Shown one piece after another: positions 52,286 through 63,099 of a DNA stretch of 64,000 bases (positions are counted from its first letter, which is position 1; the number at the start of each line of letters is the position of its first letter). Source of the stretch: Achatina immaculata (taxonomy: Eukaryota > Mollusca > Gastropoda > Stylommatophora > Achatinidae); the NCBI GenBank assembly GCA_009760885.1, contig CM019696.1, positions 40,490,267 through 40,554,266 on the forward strand, given 5' to 3'. The translations under genes were made by a program, and so were the position numbers. The notes beneath the pieces are model-generated. The model saw only the letters and a list, made by a program, of their open reading frames with translations. It had not been told where the DNA came from and searched no databases.

Positions 52286-52999
52286 GGGAGGGTACTGGTG
52301 GGAGGAATATTTTAAATATTAGAAAGGGAACGAATAAGCCTCTTTCATCTGATGACCTGAAAAGTTTTTGATCACCTGGCGTTCACTTCAATGACATTTC
52401 ATGTTGACTTCTTTCTGCTCACAGCCTCTGAGATGATTTCTGGAAGGTAGTTCAACATTGTTTTCAAGCCCCTTTCCCCCCCCCCCTCAAACTTATGAAT
52501 CAGCCATTTTGGTTCCACTGTCTACAGACCACCATTCCAAGCACTCGAGACCTTAGATCGATGCACCAGCTGTACACCCCCCCCCCCCCCACCATCTTGC
52601 TGGCTCTACTTGTGTGTCTGAACATTCGTGTTTCTATTTTCCGGGACATTTTCACAAGATCTTTATGGTTCTCTGTTATCTTCTTGCTTCTGTGTTTGTG
52701 TTCATTCTCCTTGGGATGAACGATCACTTCTCCAAACATAAAACACACCGTGAGAAAGACGTTGTTTTGTGTGTACGCGCTCCATTAGTGGTGTCTCTAC
52801 GTGAGCGCTGCTATGTACAGGGACAATGAAAAACCCAGCGGGACACGAGTGCCATGCGCGGGAGATATTAGAAACGAAGGATCTGTAAGACGATGCAGAA
52901 GATGTGTACAGAAGAGCACGGGGGAGGCCCGGATTAAGAATCATGGCAAAAAAAATGTTAAATTTGGCAGACGTTGCAGGTTCAAAGAAGAAATATAGG
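52286..52999. other. no gene recognised; poly-C runs
   Basis: Poly-C at about 52480-52489 and 52577-52591. The open frames here (for example 52801-52998) have no family resemblance. Confidence 0.4.
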
Positions 53000-53058
53000 C
53001 TGAGAAAGGGAGAAAGAGAGCGGGAGAGAAAGAAAGAAAGTGAGAGAGAAAAAGAAAG
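53000..53058. repeat. (GAAA)n/(GAGA)n tract left of LINE-C
   Basis: Imperfect purine run; a second one follows the LINE-C fragment (53203-53300). Confidence 0.85.
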
Positions 53059-53202
53059 ATTGATTGATTGATCTTTATTTCAAAAGGGTTAAGAATTGGG
53101 CACGCAGGCCCGTCTGACATTCTGCCCTTTATCGTACATCTTTCACTCTATTCCAGACATTCTACAAATATGCTGTTCATATAACAAACATAACTAACAT
53201 TG
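53059..53202 (-). mobile_element. LINE-C, 3' UTR fragment with (ATCA)n tail
   Basis: The - strand matches the 25.1-25.2-kb 3' UTR closely (GGGCAGAATGT.AGACGGGCC and TGCGTGCCCAATTCTT). It ends AATAAAGATCAATCAATCAATC. Abruptly truncated on its 5' side. Confidence 0.9.
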
Positions 53203-53300
53203 AAAGTGAGAAAGAAAGTGAGAGAGAGAGAGAGAGAGAAAGAAAGAAAGAAAGTGAGAAAGGAAGAAAGAAAGTGAGAAAGAGAAAGAAAGAAGAAAGA

Positions 53301-53914
53301 AAGATGCCTTAAATTAAGGAAAAAATTGAAATGTTCTGTCTGCCAATGGAACTTTAATGCGCTGACTAGACATCGGCTTTGTCTGCCTGCTTTGTTGACA
53401 TACGTGGCCATGAAATTACTCTTCCCCAAACAAAAACAAAACAAGGAAAGAAGAAAAAAAAACAACAACATCGGGTGCGATTACATGTTTTTTTAATGAA
53501 AAATAAACAACACTTCGACAGAAAATCTCTCCGTAAAGAATCCGTAAAAATAATTAACTCAATAAATCTAAAGTGCCACTCAATGACAGGTTACGTAAAT
53601 CCAAACTGAATATTTGCACAATTTATTAATCTTTGCCCTTTTTATATTCTTCTCAAACAGTTGTGAAAATATTATACATGAGAAAACGGGCATCCGTACA
53701 TGAATACAAGGAGCGATTTACTGCTTGCCAGTTTTAAAGGTAGCGAAATTTATGATGACCAGCCCAATTTTCATCAAGTATTTGGCATTGCTGCAAGCTA
53801 TGGAAACCAGTCAATAATTTCTCTTATTTTTGTTTTTAAGCAGTTTATAAAAGAAACAGTGTCAAAGACAAGAACAAAAAAATCAGTAACTTTTTTGTAA
53901 GTAATCGCTGAATG
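53301..53914. other. no gene recognised
   Basis: AT-rich, short ORFs only. Confidence 0.4.
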
Positions 53915-53922
53915 ATTTAAAT

Positions 53923-54340
53923 CACTGTTTCTCAGACCTGTTCGAGCTACCGCCTCCGTTCTTCACAATCCACATCCTCAACGCCTCTCTCTCAAATTCC
54001 CCCCCCCCCCCCCCGTTTTATATACTACTCGTACAATGGTCGTTTAAACTAGGATATGCATTACACAACTAAAAACTTCTGCAAGCAAACCGGTTTATTT
54101 GAAAATGTGAAGAACATTTATAACTCACTTATTGCTAAATTTTCTCCACTTTTCGCTCGATGGGCGAGCTTCATGTAAGGACACAAGTTCCAAAATATCA
54201 GGTTGAAAAGTGCTAAGCAGGAAAGTATTACTGCTCCCGTCTAGCTGCTTCGTTTTCCCTCAACGTCCCGTCCTCGTTCCCCAGTCCTTTACAATGTAAC
54301 AAGGTTGAGGGAGCGCTGTTGCCCGCTTTGGGAAACACTG
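53923..54340. mobile_element. hAT-like miniature element with 8-bp target duplication
   Basis: 418 bases between ATTTAAAT (53915-53922) and ATTTAAAT (54341-54348). Termini CACTGTTTCTCAGACCTG and, inverted, CAGTGTTTCCCAAAGCGG form imperfect inverted repeats. No coding capacity. The 8-bp duplication and CAGTGTTTCYCA end are typical of hAT elements. A truncated relative starts at 55541. Confidence 0.82.
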
Positions 54341-54348
54341 ATTTAAAT

Positions 54349-54929
54349 CAAATGCAAATTCACGGAAGGGGCATAACACGTTTTACTTTCGCGAGTATGT
54401 TTATGGATAACTGCCCCTGAACAGAAATGGTTTGGCTATTACTCGAAACATTTTCGCTCAGAAAATGGGAAAGCCAGACATGGCTGATTTGTTACTCCTG
54501 CAACGGAAGGAATGTCGAGTTTAGCATTCTCTGCGCTACTGTAAGCCACCCAAGAGGACACAGCAAGGAACGCGCCCTTAAAATCTCCAACCACGTTTAA
54601 TAAGAAACCGAGCTTCCAGCGAGGTCACAACTTGCAAGTGAAACATTAGAAGGTAGGCACGTACACATATGGTGAACATTTGCGTGTATGTGTTTTTTTA
54701 AAATCTTTTTGTTCCAGACCGGCTTGCAGGTGGAGGGTATGCCTTGCCCTGCATCTCTAGTGGGTGTCATGGGTACAATTCTGCAGTTGTGAGCATCAAC
54801 CGAATTGCTCCTGAACCCACAGTCCTCACACTGGATAGGCAAATCATTATTTCTGCATCACTCCCACTTGTTTAAAGTTTGAACTAGAAGAGAAGGAAGG
54901 AATAGAGAACGACAGAATGAAAGCAAGCA
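54349..54929. other. no gene assigned; small open frame on - strand
   Basis: The - strand frame 54842-54597 reads PIQCEDCGFRSNSVDAHNC, preceded by an acceptor-like CTATCCAG. I see no donor or known domain. It could be an exon or chance. Confidence 0.3.
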
Positions 54930-55126
54930 CAGAGAGAGAGAGAGAGAGAGGAAGAGAATGAGAGAGAAAGAGAGAGAGTGAAAGAGAGACAGAAAAAGAG
55001 AGAACGAGAGAGAAGAGAGAGAAAGGGAGAGAGTGAGAGAGAGTGAAAGAGAGAGAACAAGAGAGAGAACGAGAGAGAAGAGAGAGTGAAAGAGAGAGAG
55101 AAAGGGAGAGAAAAAAGGAGATAAAT

Positions 55127-55160
<34 letters not shown>
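54930..55160. repeat. (GA)n-rich microsatellite
   Basis: Purine run with sporadic T, A and C interruptions. Confidence 0.95.
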
Positions 55161-55164
<4 letters not shown>

Positions 55165-55207
55165 AGGAAACTATCCCAGCAAAGAGAAGAAATCTCTCAC
55201 ACTTGTT

Positions 55208-55352
<145 letters not shown>

Positions 55353-55540
55353 AACAGAGAATGTTAAAAAATTTTTTAAAAAACGAAACGCATCCATAAA
55401 TATTTATTTGTTTTCAATCATATAATACAAAAGTCAAAAGACATTTCTGAAAGCTGTAGTCATAGAAACCACCTCGGCTTCGTGAGTCCACTATACCTTA
55501 TAGTGACCACCATATGAACCAGGACTTCCGGCTAGCTCAG

Positions 55541-55640
55541 TGTTTCCCAAGCTTGTTCTGGCTGCCTCTCCTTTTTCTCCCAGGCCACATTCTCAGAGCC
55601 TCCCCCTCCCCCTCTTCCGACCCGTTTAATAAAGCAAATA
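55541..55640. mobile_element. hAT-like miniature element, left end only
   Basis: CAGTGTTTCCCAAGCTTGTT then CTGGCTGCCTCTCC parallels the first 90 bases of the 53.9-kb element. The right end was not found. 55641-56463 otherwise holds no recognised gene; 55812-55845 shares a 30-base phrase with 61428-61460. Confidence 0.55.
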
Positions 55641-56463
55641 AATGTATTTCATATGAAGCAGTACAAAGGCGCTGCCCTCTTCTGTAAGGCTAGTGTCCTG
55701 CATGAAATCCTATGTGCAAGACCGGTATGACTTCTCCTTCAGCGTGTCTCTTTTTTTGTCTCCATCTGGGGTCGCAAGTTGCATGCATCTGGCGGGAGAC
55801 AAAGACCGATGTCACTGCTAGATACCCATCAAGACTACTCTCAAAACTGCTAAATGTTGGCAGGATGTGATACAAGAAAACAAGATACCACAGTATCACA
55901 GAATCGTAAAAGGTTGACATAAAGTGCTGAGCAGCCATGTTTTCCTTAGCGGGAGAATATAAAATAATCACGACCACTAATCAGTTCGTGTTATGATTAG
56001 AATTGTCATAATCAACCATTAGTCTAATCTCTTGCTGTATTTGTAAATATAGCCTGTTGAATGTTTGTCTTTATTTATTTTCATAGGCAGTGAGGTTCGC
56101 CATCATGTGGCATTTGTGTCACAGAACTCTATTCTTCCCACAGCCAATCTTAAATTATCTTAAAGTTGTCTGCTTCGGTGTGTGTTGTGCATGCAGTGCC
56201 GATGATATCATGCCCCAGATGTCTCCCTGGTCGACCTCTTCTTCGTTTAGCAGGAACTATACCCTTTCATGTCTTGTTAGAACTAGGGAAATTGTATAGA
56301 ATGAAATTATGAGAGGAAAATGGCGGTACAAGAACTGAGAACTGTACAAGAACAATATATAAATGGGGGTTCCGAGAATTATAAGCTGTTTAGATACTAG
56401 GTTACCTGGAGATGAATTTCTCTATCTACTTTTAGGGGAGGGACGGGAAGGGGACGCTGTCCC

Positions 56464-56694
56464 GTTTGGTAGTCACTGAGTCATTGCCGATGAGCTGTTT
56501 GATGGTCACTGACTCATAGCCTATGAGCTGTTTGGTGGTCACTGACTCATAGCCGATGAGCTGTTTGTTAGTCACTGACTCATAGCCTATAAGCTGTTTG
56601 GTAGTCACTGACTCATAGCCGATGAGCTGTTTGGTAGTCACTGACTCATAGCCGATGAGCTGTTTGGTAGTCACTGACTCATAGCCGATGAGCT
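56464..56694. repeat. minisatellite, 33-bp unit, 7 copies
   Basis: Unit AGCCGATGAGCTGTTTGGTA followed by GTCACTGACTCAT. 33 is divisible by 3, so a TTKQLIGYESV repeat frame stays open on the - strand. Directly abuts the block X copy at 56.7 kb. Confidence 0.93.
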
Positions 56695-56707
56695 ATCGTC
56701 AGGGTTG

Positions 56708-56800
56708 ACGTACCGAAAAAAAAAAAAAGCCACCATAACTTGCTCCCCAGCCGACACGATTCTGTGCTTGAAAATCTTCACAGCGTCGCCTGCAAAGAAA
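56708..56800 (-). repeat. dispersed block X copy / candidate exon
   Basis: The - strand reads acceptor-like TTTTCTTTGCAG, then an open DAVKIFKHRIVSAGEQVMVA stretch, poly-T, and a donor-like GTACGT (56713-56708). Copies on the + strand at 59.9 and 62.1 kb share the TTTGCA(G/A) start, GATGCTGTGAAG and TTATGGTGGCTATTTTT. It could be a real exon copied elsewhere, or simply a repeat. 56801-57180 holds nothing else. Confidence 0.45.
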
Positions 56801-57180
56801 ACCAGCTCGCATTTTCAAAGCCAGTGAAGATTACAAAGAATCTGATGGAGAATGTTGCAACACACAGAAATTAGCAACCTAACTGATGAAATAACAGATG
56901 CGAGAGACGGTGGTTAGTGTCACCCTCAACCTCAAGCCTAATGTTGTATAAATCTACCTCAGACTGTTCAAACTCGAATCAGCGTAGAAGGAAACAACGA
57001 CTCGCATCCAAGGACTGCCCAGTAGCAACAGTTACTTTTCAATTCCGTTATGTTTCTTCAATTTTATTGGCGAAATTCATTTCAGTCAATTGACAGTGTG
57101 CTTAGCCAATCTTTCCTCGTCCCAGTCTGTCGTTGATCTGTTAAGTCGTTGCGTCACCCCCCACCCCTTTTCTTGCTCCG

Positions 57181-57592
57181 TCTCCGTGTCCTTGTCTTCT
57201 CTTCTCTGCTCTCTACATTCTACTGTCTCCATGTCTTTGTCTTCTCTTTTCTGTTCTCTACGTTCTACTGTCTCCATGTCCTTGTCTTCTCTTCTCTGCT
57301 CTCTACATTCTACTGTCTCCATGTCTTTGTCTTCTCTTCTCTGCTCTCTACATTCTACTGTCTCCATGTCTTTGTCTTCTCTTTTCTGCTCTCTACGTTC
57401 TACTGTCTCCATGTCTTTGTCTTCTCTTTTCTGTTCTCTACATTCTACTGTCTCCATGTCTTTGTCTTCTCTTCTCTGCTCTCTACGTTCTACTGTCTCC
57501 ATGTCTTTGTCTTCTCTTCTCTGTTCTCTACTTTCTATTGTCTCCATGTCCTTGTCTTGTCTTCTCTGTTCTCTACGTTCTACTGCCTCTAT
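57181..57592. repeat. minisatellite, 45-bp unit, 9 copies
   Basis: Unit GTCTTCTCTTCTCTGCTCTC then TACATTCTACTGTCTCCATG TCTTT. 15-residue repeats are open in several frames (METVERREQRREDKD on -, TVSMSLSSLLCSLHS on +). Pyrimidine/purine strand bias and lack of any start or splice context argue against coding. Confidence 0.93.
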
Positions 57593-57794
57593 GTAATCAC
57601 CAACTCGTCGTCACTTGCCATGTTCTCTTTTAATGTCTGACTAATCGGTGCGTGATGTATAATCCTGTTTCCCCAACTATTGTTCTATACATTACTCTGT
57701 ATCTGCTTTTTACCAAAAGACTTTCCCGTCTCTTACTAATACTGTCACAGTTAAAAGAGTTTGGTCTCCACATTTTGGGGATTCCACATTAGAG

Positions 57795-58612
57795 AACTGC
57801 AAATAAAACAAGCCCATGTTCTGGTAAGGAAATGAGCAAGGAAAACATGGATAAATGCCAGGTTATAGTAGGGAAATGAATAAGGAAAACATAGAGAAAC
57901 CCCTAGTTCTGGTAGGGAAATGAGCAATGAAAACATGGAGAAATGTCAGGTTCTGGTAAATAAATGAGCAAGGAAAACATGGAGAAACCCCAGATTCTGG
58001 TAGGGAAATGAGCAAGGAAAACATGGAGAAATCCTAGATTCTGGTAGTGAAGTCACCATGGAAAAATATGGAGAAACCCAAGAATCTGGTACTGAAATGA
58101 CAGCGGAAAACATGGAGAAACAACAGATTCTGGTAGTGAAATTAGCAAGGAAAACATGGAGAAACCCCAGATTCCGGTAGTGAAATGACAGTGGAAAAAA
58201 TGGAGAAACCCCAGATTCTGGTAGGAAATGAGCAAGGAAAACATGGAGAAACCCCAGGTTCTGGCAAGGAAATGAGCAAGGAAAACATGGAGAAACCGCA
58301 GATTCTGGTAGTGAAATGACCAAGGAAAAAAATGGAGAAATCCTAGATTCTGGTAGTGAAGTGACAGTGGAAAAAATGGAGAAACAACAGATTCTGGAAT
58401 GAAATGAGCAAGGAAAACATGAAGAAACCCCAGATTCTGGTAGTGAAATGAGCAAGGAAAACATGGAGAAACTCAGGTTCTGATAGGAAATGAGCAAGAA
58501 AAACATGGAGAAATGTCCGGTTCTGGTAGGAAAATGAGCAAGGAAAACATGGAGAAATACAAGGTTCTAGAGGGGAAATGAGCATGGAAAACATGGGGAA
58601 ACATCCAGTGGT
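57795..58612. repeat. minisatellite, about 44-45 bp unit, about 18 copies
   Basis: Unit GGAAATGAGCAAGGAAAACA followed by TGGAGAAACCCCAGATTCTG GTA(GG). Variable copies, including GACAGTGGAAAAAATGG variants in the middle. The - strand FLHVFLAHF-type frames are artefacts. 58613-58955 contains only a (GTT)n run at about 58856-58889. Confidence 0.93.
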
Positions 58613-58955
58613 TCGAAATGCTTAGCAAAAGGTTTCAATATTTGGTTCTTTATTCCAAAGGAGCTGAGACAGAAAGAAAGAACTCGTTACAAAATGTTCT
58701 ATGTTCTTCTGCTCCATTATCCTCCTTTTGGTTTATAATTGACGTGAACTGAGAAATAAGCAGTATTAAGTATATCCAGGGCAAATAACTGATGTATTTG
58801 CAAAAATATATCAAGTGCAAAAATACACTTTATATAAGGGAAAAGTGAGGTTGCTGTTGTTGTTGTTATTGTTGTTGTTGTTGTTGTTGCAATTTTTCCC
58901 TCTTAAAAACATCCTAAGTGCGATTTAGAGCCCAGGTGCGAACAATCCTCAGTTT

Positions 58956-59116
58956 ACCCTGCTTATATATCTAAATTATAAACTCCCTATTTACCCTGCT
59001 TATATATCTAAATTATAAACTCCCTATTTACCCTGCTTATATATCTAAATTATAAACTCCCTATTTACCCTGCTTGTATATATACACAATCCCAAATTTA
59101 CCTTGCTTATATAATT
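58956..59116. repeat. minisatellite, 37-bp unit, left part of a split array
   Basis: Unit ACCCTGCTTATATATCTAAA followed by TTATAAACTCCCTATTT, about four copies. The array resumes at 59651-59698 after a LINE-B insertion. Confidence 0.93.
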
Positions 59117-59121
59117 AAATT

Positions 59122-59650
59122 AATCTTGAGAACATATGGAATTCAAAAGTTAAAAGCACAAAAACCAAGTTAAGATTATTCAATTCAAATGTGATATCCA
59201 CCCTCATTTATGCATGCGAAAACTGGAAATCAGCTAAAGAAATAGACAAGAAGTTAGACTCTTTTGAAAACAAATGCATAAGGAAAATACTTGGTATAAA
59301 GTGGAATGAATTCAAGAACAACGCATAGATAAGACAGATGAGCAAAATAACAACCTGTCTAATTGGTGAGCAGAAAAAGAAGATGGACATATGTAGGCCA
59401 TGTGATGAGAAGAAACAATCAGAGAATACCAAAACAAGCTATCAAGTGGAGCACAACAGACCGCAGAAAAAGAGGTCGACCACATGCAACTCTAAAGAGG
59501 ACATTGTTAAGAGAAGCCAATTTAGTGGGCATAACATCCCTTGATGAAGTTGAAAGACTCGACGAGAACAGGAAAACTTAGTAAACAATTATACGAGCCT
59601 TATGTAACGTTTAACGGCACGGGAAGGATGTAAGATGTAAGATATATTTC
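59122..59650 (+). mobile_element. LINE-B, 3' fragment inserted in a minisatellite
   Basis: Begins AATCTTGAGAACATATGG, which is mid-reverse-transcriptase in other B copies, and ends GGCACGGGAAGGATGTAAGA TGTAAGA. Left and right flanks are both 37-bp array. ATATAATTAAATT and ATATATTTCAATT at the junctions may be a worn target duplication. Confidence 0.92.
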
Positions 59651-59934
59651 AATTATAAACTGCCTATTTACCCTGCTTATATATCTAAATTATAAACTAT
59701 ATCAAGGACATTCGTAGAATGTATTTATATTTTTATTTTTGGAAATGAATTTCACTTCCGGTTAAGTGACACGTGATCGTTAAACCTGCGAAACGCGTTA
59801 AAAACAATGCAAAGGAAGAAGTTTGATAAGGGAAGAGCAGACTAGATGTAAAGAGCTTAGACAGAAATTTTCTCTCTTTTTTTTTAACAACCAATAAACA
59901 AAGTTCTTTTTCTTCTTCCTGAAACTGCAGACTT

Positions 59935-60220
59935 GATATTTTTGCAACCGATGCTGTGAAGGTGTTGACTCTTAGGATAGCGGCGATTTGGGATCGGGTT
60001 ATGGTGGCTATTTTTTTTTCAGTCTCTGAGCAGAGCCGAACGGTTGGGAGTATGCAAATACTTACTTTGCAGACTCCACCGGCCTGGAGACTATGGCGAT
60101 TCCTGGCTCGTTAGTCAGGTTGGACATGTTACTGGGGGCACCAACGAAGAGGTGGAACAGGGTCTTGGCCGGCTGTGGTTCGCCAACCCTGAATGTAGCA
60201 CACCAGCTACAGGTCGTTGA
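59935..60220 (+). repeat. dispersed block X, longest copy
   Basis: Order of motifs: TTTTTGCAACCGATGCTGTG, TTATGGTGGCTATTTTT, TTGCAGACTCCACCGGCC, TGTTACTGGGGGCACCAACG, AGGTGGAACAGGGTCTTGGC. The 39-bp minisatellite starts directly at its right end. Confidence 0.8.
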
Positions 60221-60990
60221 TTGCCAATTCTGACGGTGTTTTGACTCCCTTTACCAAGCTTACCAACTCTGACAGCGTCTTGACTCCCTATAGCAAGCTT
60301 ACCAATTCTGACAGCGTCTTGACTCCCTATAGCAAGCTTACCAGTTCTGACAGCGTCTTGACTCCCTATAGCAAGCTTACCACCTCTGGACTCCCTATAG
60401 CAAGCTTACCAATTCTGACAGCGCCTTGACTCCCTATAGCAAGCTTACCAATTCTGACAGCGTCTTAACTCCCTATAACAAGCTTACCAATTCTGACAGC
60501 GTCTTAACTCCCTTTAGCAAGCTTACCAATTCTGACAGCGTCTTAACTCCCTATAGAAAGCTTACCAATTCTGACAGCGTCTTGACTCCCTATAACAAGC
60601 TTACCAATTCTGACAGCGTCTTGACTCCCTATAGCAAGGTTTGCCAAATCTGACAGCGTCTTAACTCCCTATAGCAAGGTGTGCCAAATCTGACAGCGTC
60701 TTAACTCCCTATAGCAAGGTTTGCTAAATCTGACAGCGTCTTAACTCCATATAGCAAGGTTTGCCAAATCTGACAGCGTCTTAACTCCATATAGCAGGGT
60801 TTGCCAAATCTGACAGCGTCTTAACTCCCTATAGCAAGGTTTGCCAAATCTGACAGCGTCTTAACTCCCTATAGCAAGGTTTGCCAAATCTGACAGCGTC
60901 TTAACTCCCTATAGCAAGGTTTGCCAAATCTGGTAGCGTCTCGACTCCCTATAACAAGCTTGCCAAATCTGAGGGTGTCTTGACTCGCCT
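60221..60990. repeat. minisatellite with a switch from 39-bp to 40-bp unit
   Basis: Up to about 60640 the unit is AAGCTTACCAATTCTGACAG CGTCTTGACTCCCTATAGC (39 bp, a 13-residue NSDSVLTPYSKLT frame). From about 60640 it is AAGGTTTGCCAAATCTGACA GCGTCTTAACTCCCTATAGC (40 bp), which breaks the frame. Each block is homogeneous, so they amplified separately. Confidence 0.93.
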
Positions 60991-61504
60991 AGCAAAGATA
61001 TGGCCAATATACACATAACTGTACAATGTTTTCGTATTCTGTACATTGTTTTTGTTTATATATTGATAAAGAAAATATTTTACGTGTTTTTGATGTTCAA
61101 ATGCTTTTTATTTTTAAAAATAAAGCGATTTCTGATGTGATTTCCATTAGATTATTTTAAATATGTTCACAAAAATGTGAAGCTGCTGGCAGTGAAGGAA
61201 ATAAGTTGTAAGCTTATGGTAGATGAAAATTTGCAGATAAACCACTTCAATAATTCCATAAGGAAAAAAAAAAGCCGGCTTTCGATTAAAAGAAAATGCT
61301 GCACACTTGTAAGATAATCAGATACGTCTAGCAGAGCCTGCCAAAATTTGGATAAGAAAACTACATCAGATGCTCTTAACTGATGAAGTAACATTAGGGG
61401 AGTATGATAGTTATAATTAGAAATGTCACTGCTAGATACCCTTCAAGATTACACCAAAAACTGCCAAACTGCCTTCTTGCTCGCCTTATTTTTAAGTGTA
61501 TATA
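60991..61504. other. no gene recognised
   Basis: AT-rich. The - strand frame 61394-61167 is unassigned; it may be a transposase remnant but I cannot support this. Confidence 0.35.
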
Positions 61505-61995
61505 AGTTTCAGTTATAAGGCAAAACTTTTAACAGCGCTCCGAAGTTTCAGTTACAAAAAAAACCCTTAATAGTGTTCCTAATTTTCAGTTATAAAAGTA
61601 AACTCATAACAGTTTTCCTAAGTTTCAGTTATAAAAGTAAACTCTTAATAGTGTTCCTAAGTTTCAGTTATAAAAGTAAACTCTTAGTAATGTTCCTAAG
61701 TTTCAGTTATAAAAGTAAACTCTTAGTTATGTTCCTAAGTTTCAGTTATAAAAGTAAACTCTTAACAATTTTCCTAAGTTTCAGTTATAAAAGTAAACTC
61801 TTAACTGTGTTCCTAAGTTTCAGTTACAAAAGTAAACTCTTAATAGTGTTCCTAAGTTTCAGTTATAAAAGAAAACTCTTAGTAGTGTTCCCAAGTTTCA
61901 GTTATAAAAGTAAACTCTTAATAGTGTTCCTAAGTTTCAGTTATAAAAGTAAACTCTTAATAGTGTTCCTAAGTTTCAGTTATAAAACAAAACCC
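61505..61995. repeat. minisatellite, 39-bp unit, about 12 copies
   Basis: Unit CCTAAGTTTCAGTTATAAAA GTAAACTCTTAATAGTGTT. 39 is divisible by 3, so a 149-codon FLSFSYKSKLLIV frame on the + strand remains open; regarded as an artefact. Confidence 0.94.
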
Positions 61996-62074
61996 TTAAC
62001 AGACTCGAGTTCTGAATCATAGGAATAAAGTAGCAAATACTTTGTGTGAGTTCTGAGAGAAGTTTATACTGAAA

Positions 62075-62300
62075 TTCTTTGCAGCCGATGCTGTGAAGAT
62101 GAGACACAGCGTCGTGCCGGTTTTGGGAATCGGTTATGGTGGCTATTTTTTTTCAGCTCCTGAATGGAGATAAAGAGCTTTAACAGACCCCACCCCCACA
62201 GCCTGGTTTGACTAGTTAGGCCTGTTACTGGGGTAAACAACGGAGAGGTGGAACATGGTCTTGGCCGTCGGTGGGACTTAGTGTCGCAAATATCACAGGA
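62075..62300 (+). repeat. dispersed block X copy
   Basis: TTCTTTGCAGCCGATGCTGT, GGTTATGGTGGCTATTTTTT, CCTGTTACTGGGGTAAACAA CGGAGAGGTGGAACATGGTC, in the same order as the 59.9-kb copy. 62301-62759 holds nothing recognised apart from a G-rich run near 62551-62570. Confidence 0.78.
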
Positions 62301-62759
62301 TGTTACAAAAGTTCATTTAAACTTTCATGGGGACGCTGTAGGTGGCCCCTTATGCCCCCTGACCGTGTGACTCTCTTGTGGGGGTACATTAAAGACAGTG
62401 TGTTTCTGTACCCCCACTTTCCCAGGATGGGAACATCCTGAAGTAGCTCGGACGTCATGGCATTGTTTCTCCAGGTATGCTACATAAAACCTGGCAGGAA
62501 CTCAGTTATCCCACTGACATGCACTGTGTCAAGGGTGAGTTAGGTGTGGGAGGAGGGGGGGGGAGAGGATGCGGGAGGAGAGGAGGTGCTCACGTTGAGT
62601 TTCTGTATAGTACATCTAAAACTATGAGAACTCCTCTATAAAATAACACACACTTTTTCCATGTAGCTGCATTTATCCAACTTAACAAAATATGGTCATC
62701 TAAGAACATCAAAACAAGAAAAAAAACATAGGCTTAAAAAGAACTTAGGCTTACAGTAA

Positions 62760-63005
62760 AGATTGTATAGATATAGTTCGGAGACATGGGCTATGACCAA
62801 GACAATACAACAGAGGATACAAACATTCATGAACTACTGCTTGACTTGAGGAGGATTTTAAACATTAAATGGCAGGACAAGATCAGGAACAAGAAGGTCT
62901 GGGAAAGGGCAGGACAAGAACCTAAGAATCTACAAATTATGTCTAGGAAAAGGTGGTGGATTGATCAAACTCTGAGAAAACCCGCATCTGGGTTATGAGA
63001 AAAGA
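62760..63005 (+). mobile_element. LINE C-terminal fragment (truncated on both sides)
   Basis: Reads, with a frameshift, IQTFMNYCL, RRILNIKWQDKIRNKKVWER, then AGQEPKNLQIMSRKRWWIDQ TLRKPASG. This is the family pattern CLRRILNIKWQDKVRNEELW.....G.I...W.WIGHTLRKP of RTE-like elements. Confidence 0.85.
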
Positions 63006-63099
63006 CGGCAATAGTTTGCAATATTTACAAGCAGAGCCGTTATGTGCATACATTCTTCTGTCAAATCTGTGTGAAACCTTAGTTTTCTTATTTAAATAT

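Noticed and set aside
52801..52998. Basic 65-codon ORF
   Set aside because: Short, no homology that I recognise, next to purine-rich simple sequence. No splice or start support.
54597..54842. Cys-containing - strand ORF as a missing EGFL7-like exon
   Set aside because: An acceptor-like site is present, but there is no good donor, the Cys spacing does not match EMI or EGF, and the phase cannot be fitted to the phase-2 start of the 46954 exon.
57086..57640. 150-170-codon repetitive ORFs on both strands
   Set aside because: Artefact of a 45-bp unit; opposite-strand frames are equally long.
57946..58594. 186-codon hydrophobic repeat ORF on the - strand, at first sight a membrane protein
   Set aside because: It follows the 44-45-bp minisatellite exactly and begins and ends within it. 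Neighbouring frames are interrupted wherever the unit length changes.
61573..62022. 149-codon FLSFSYKSKLLIV repeat ORF
   Set aside because: Explained by a 39-bp minisatellite with a unit length divisible by three.
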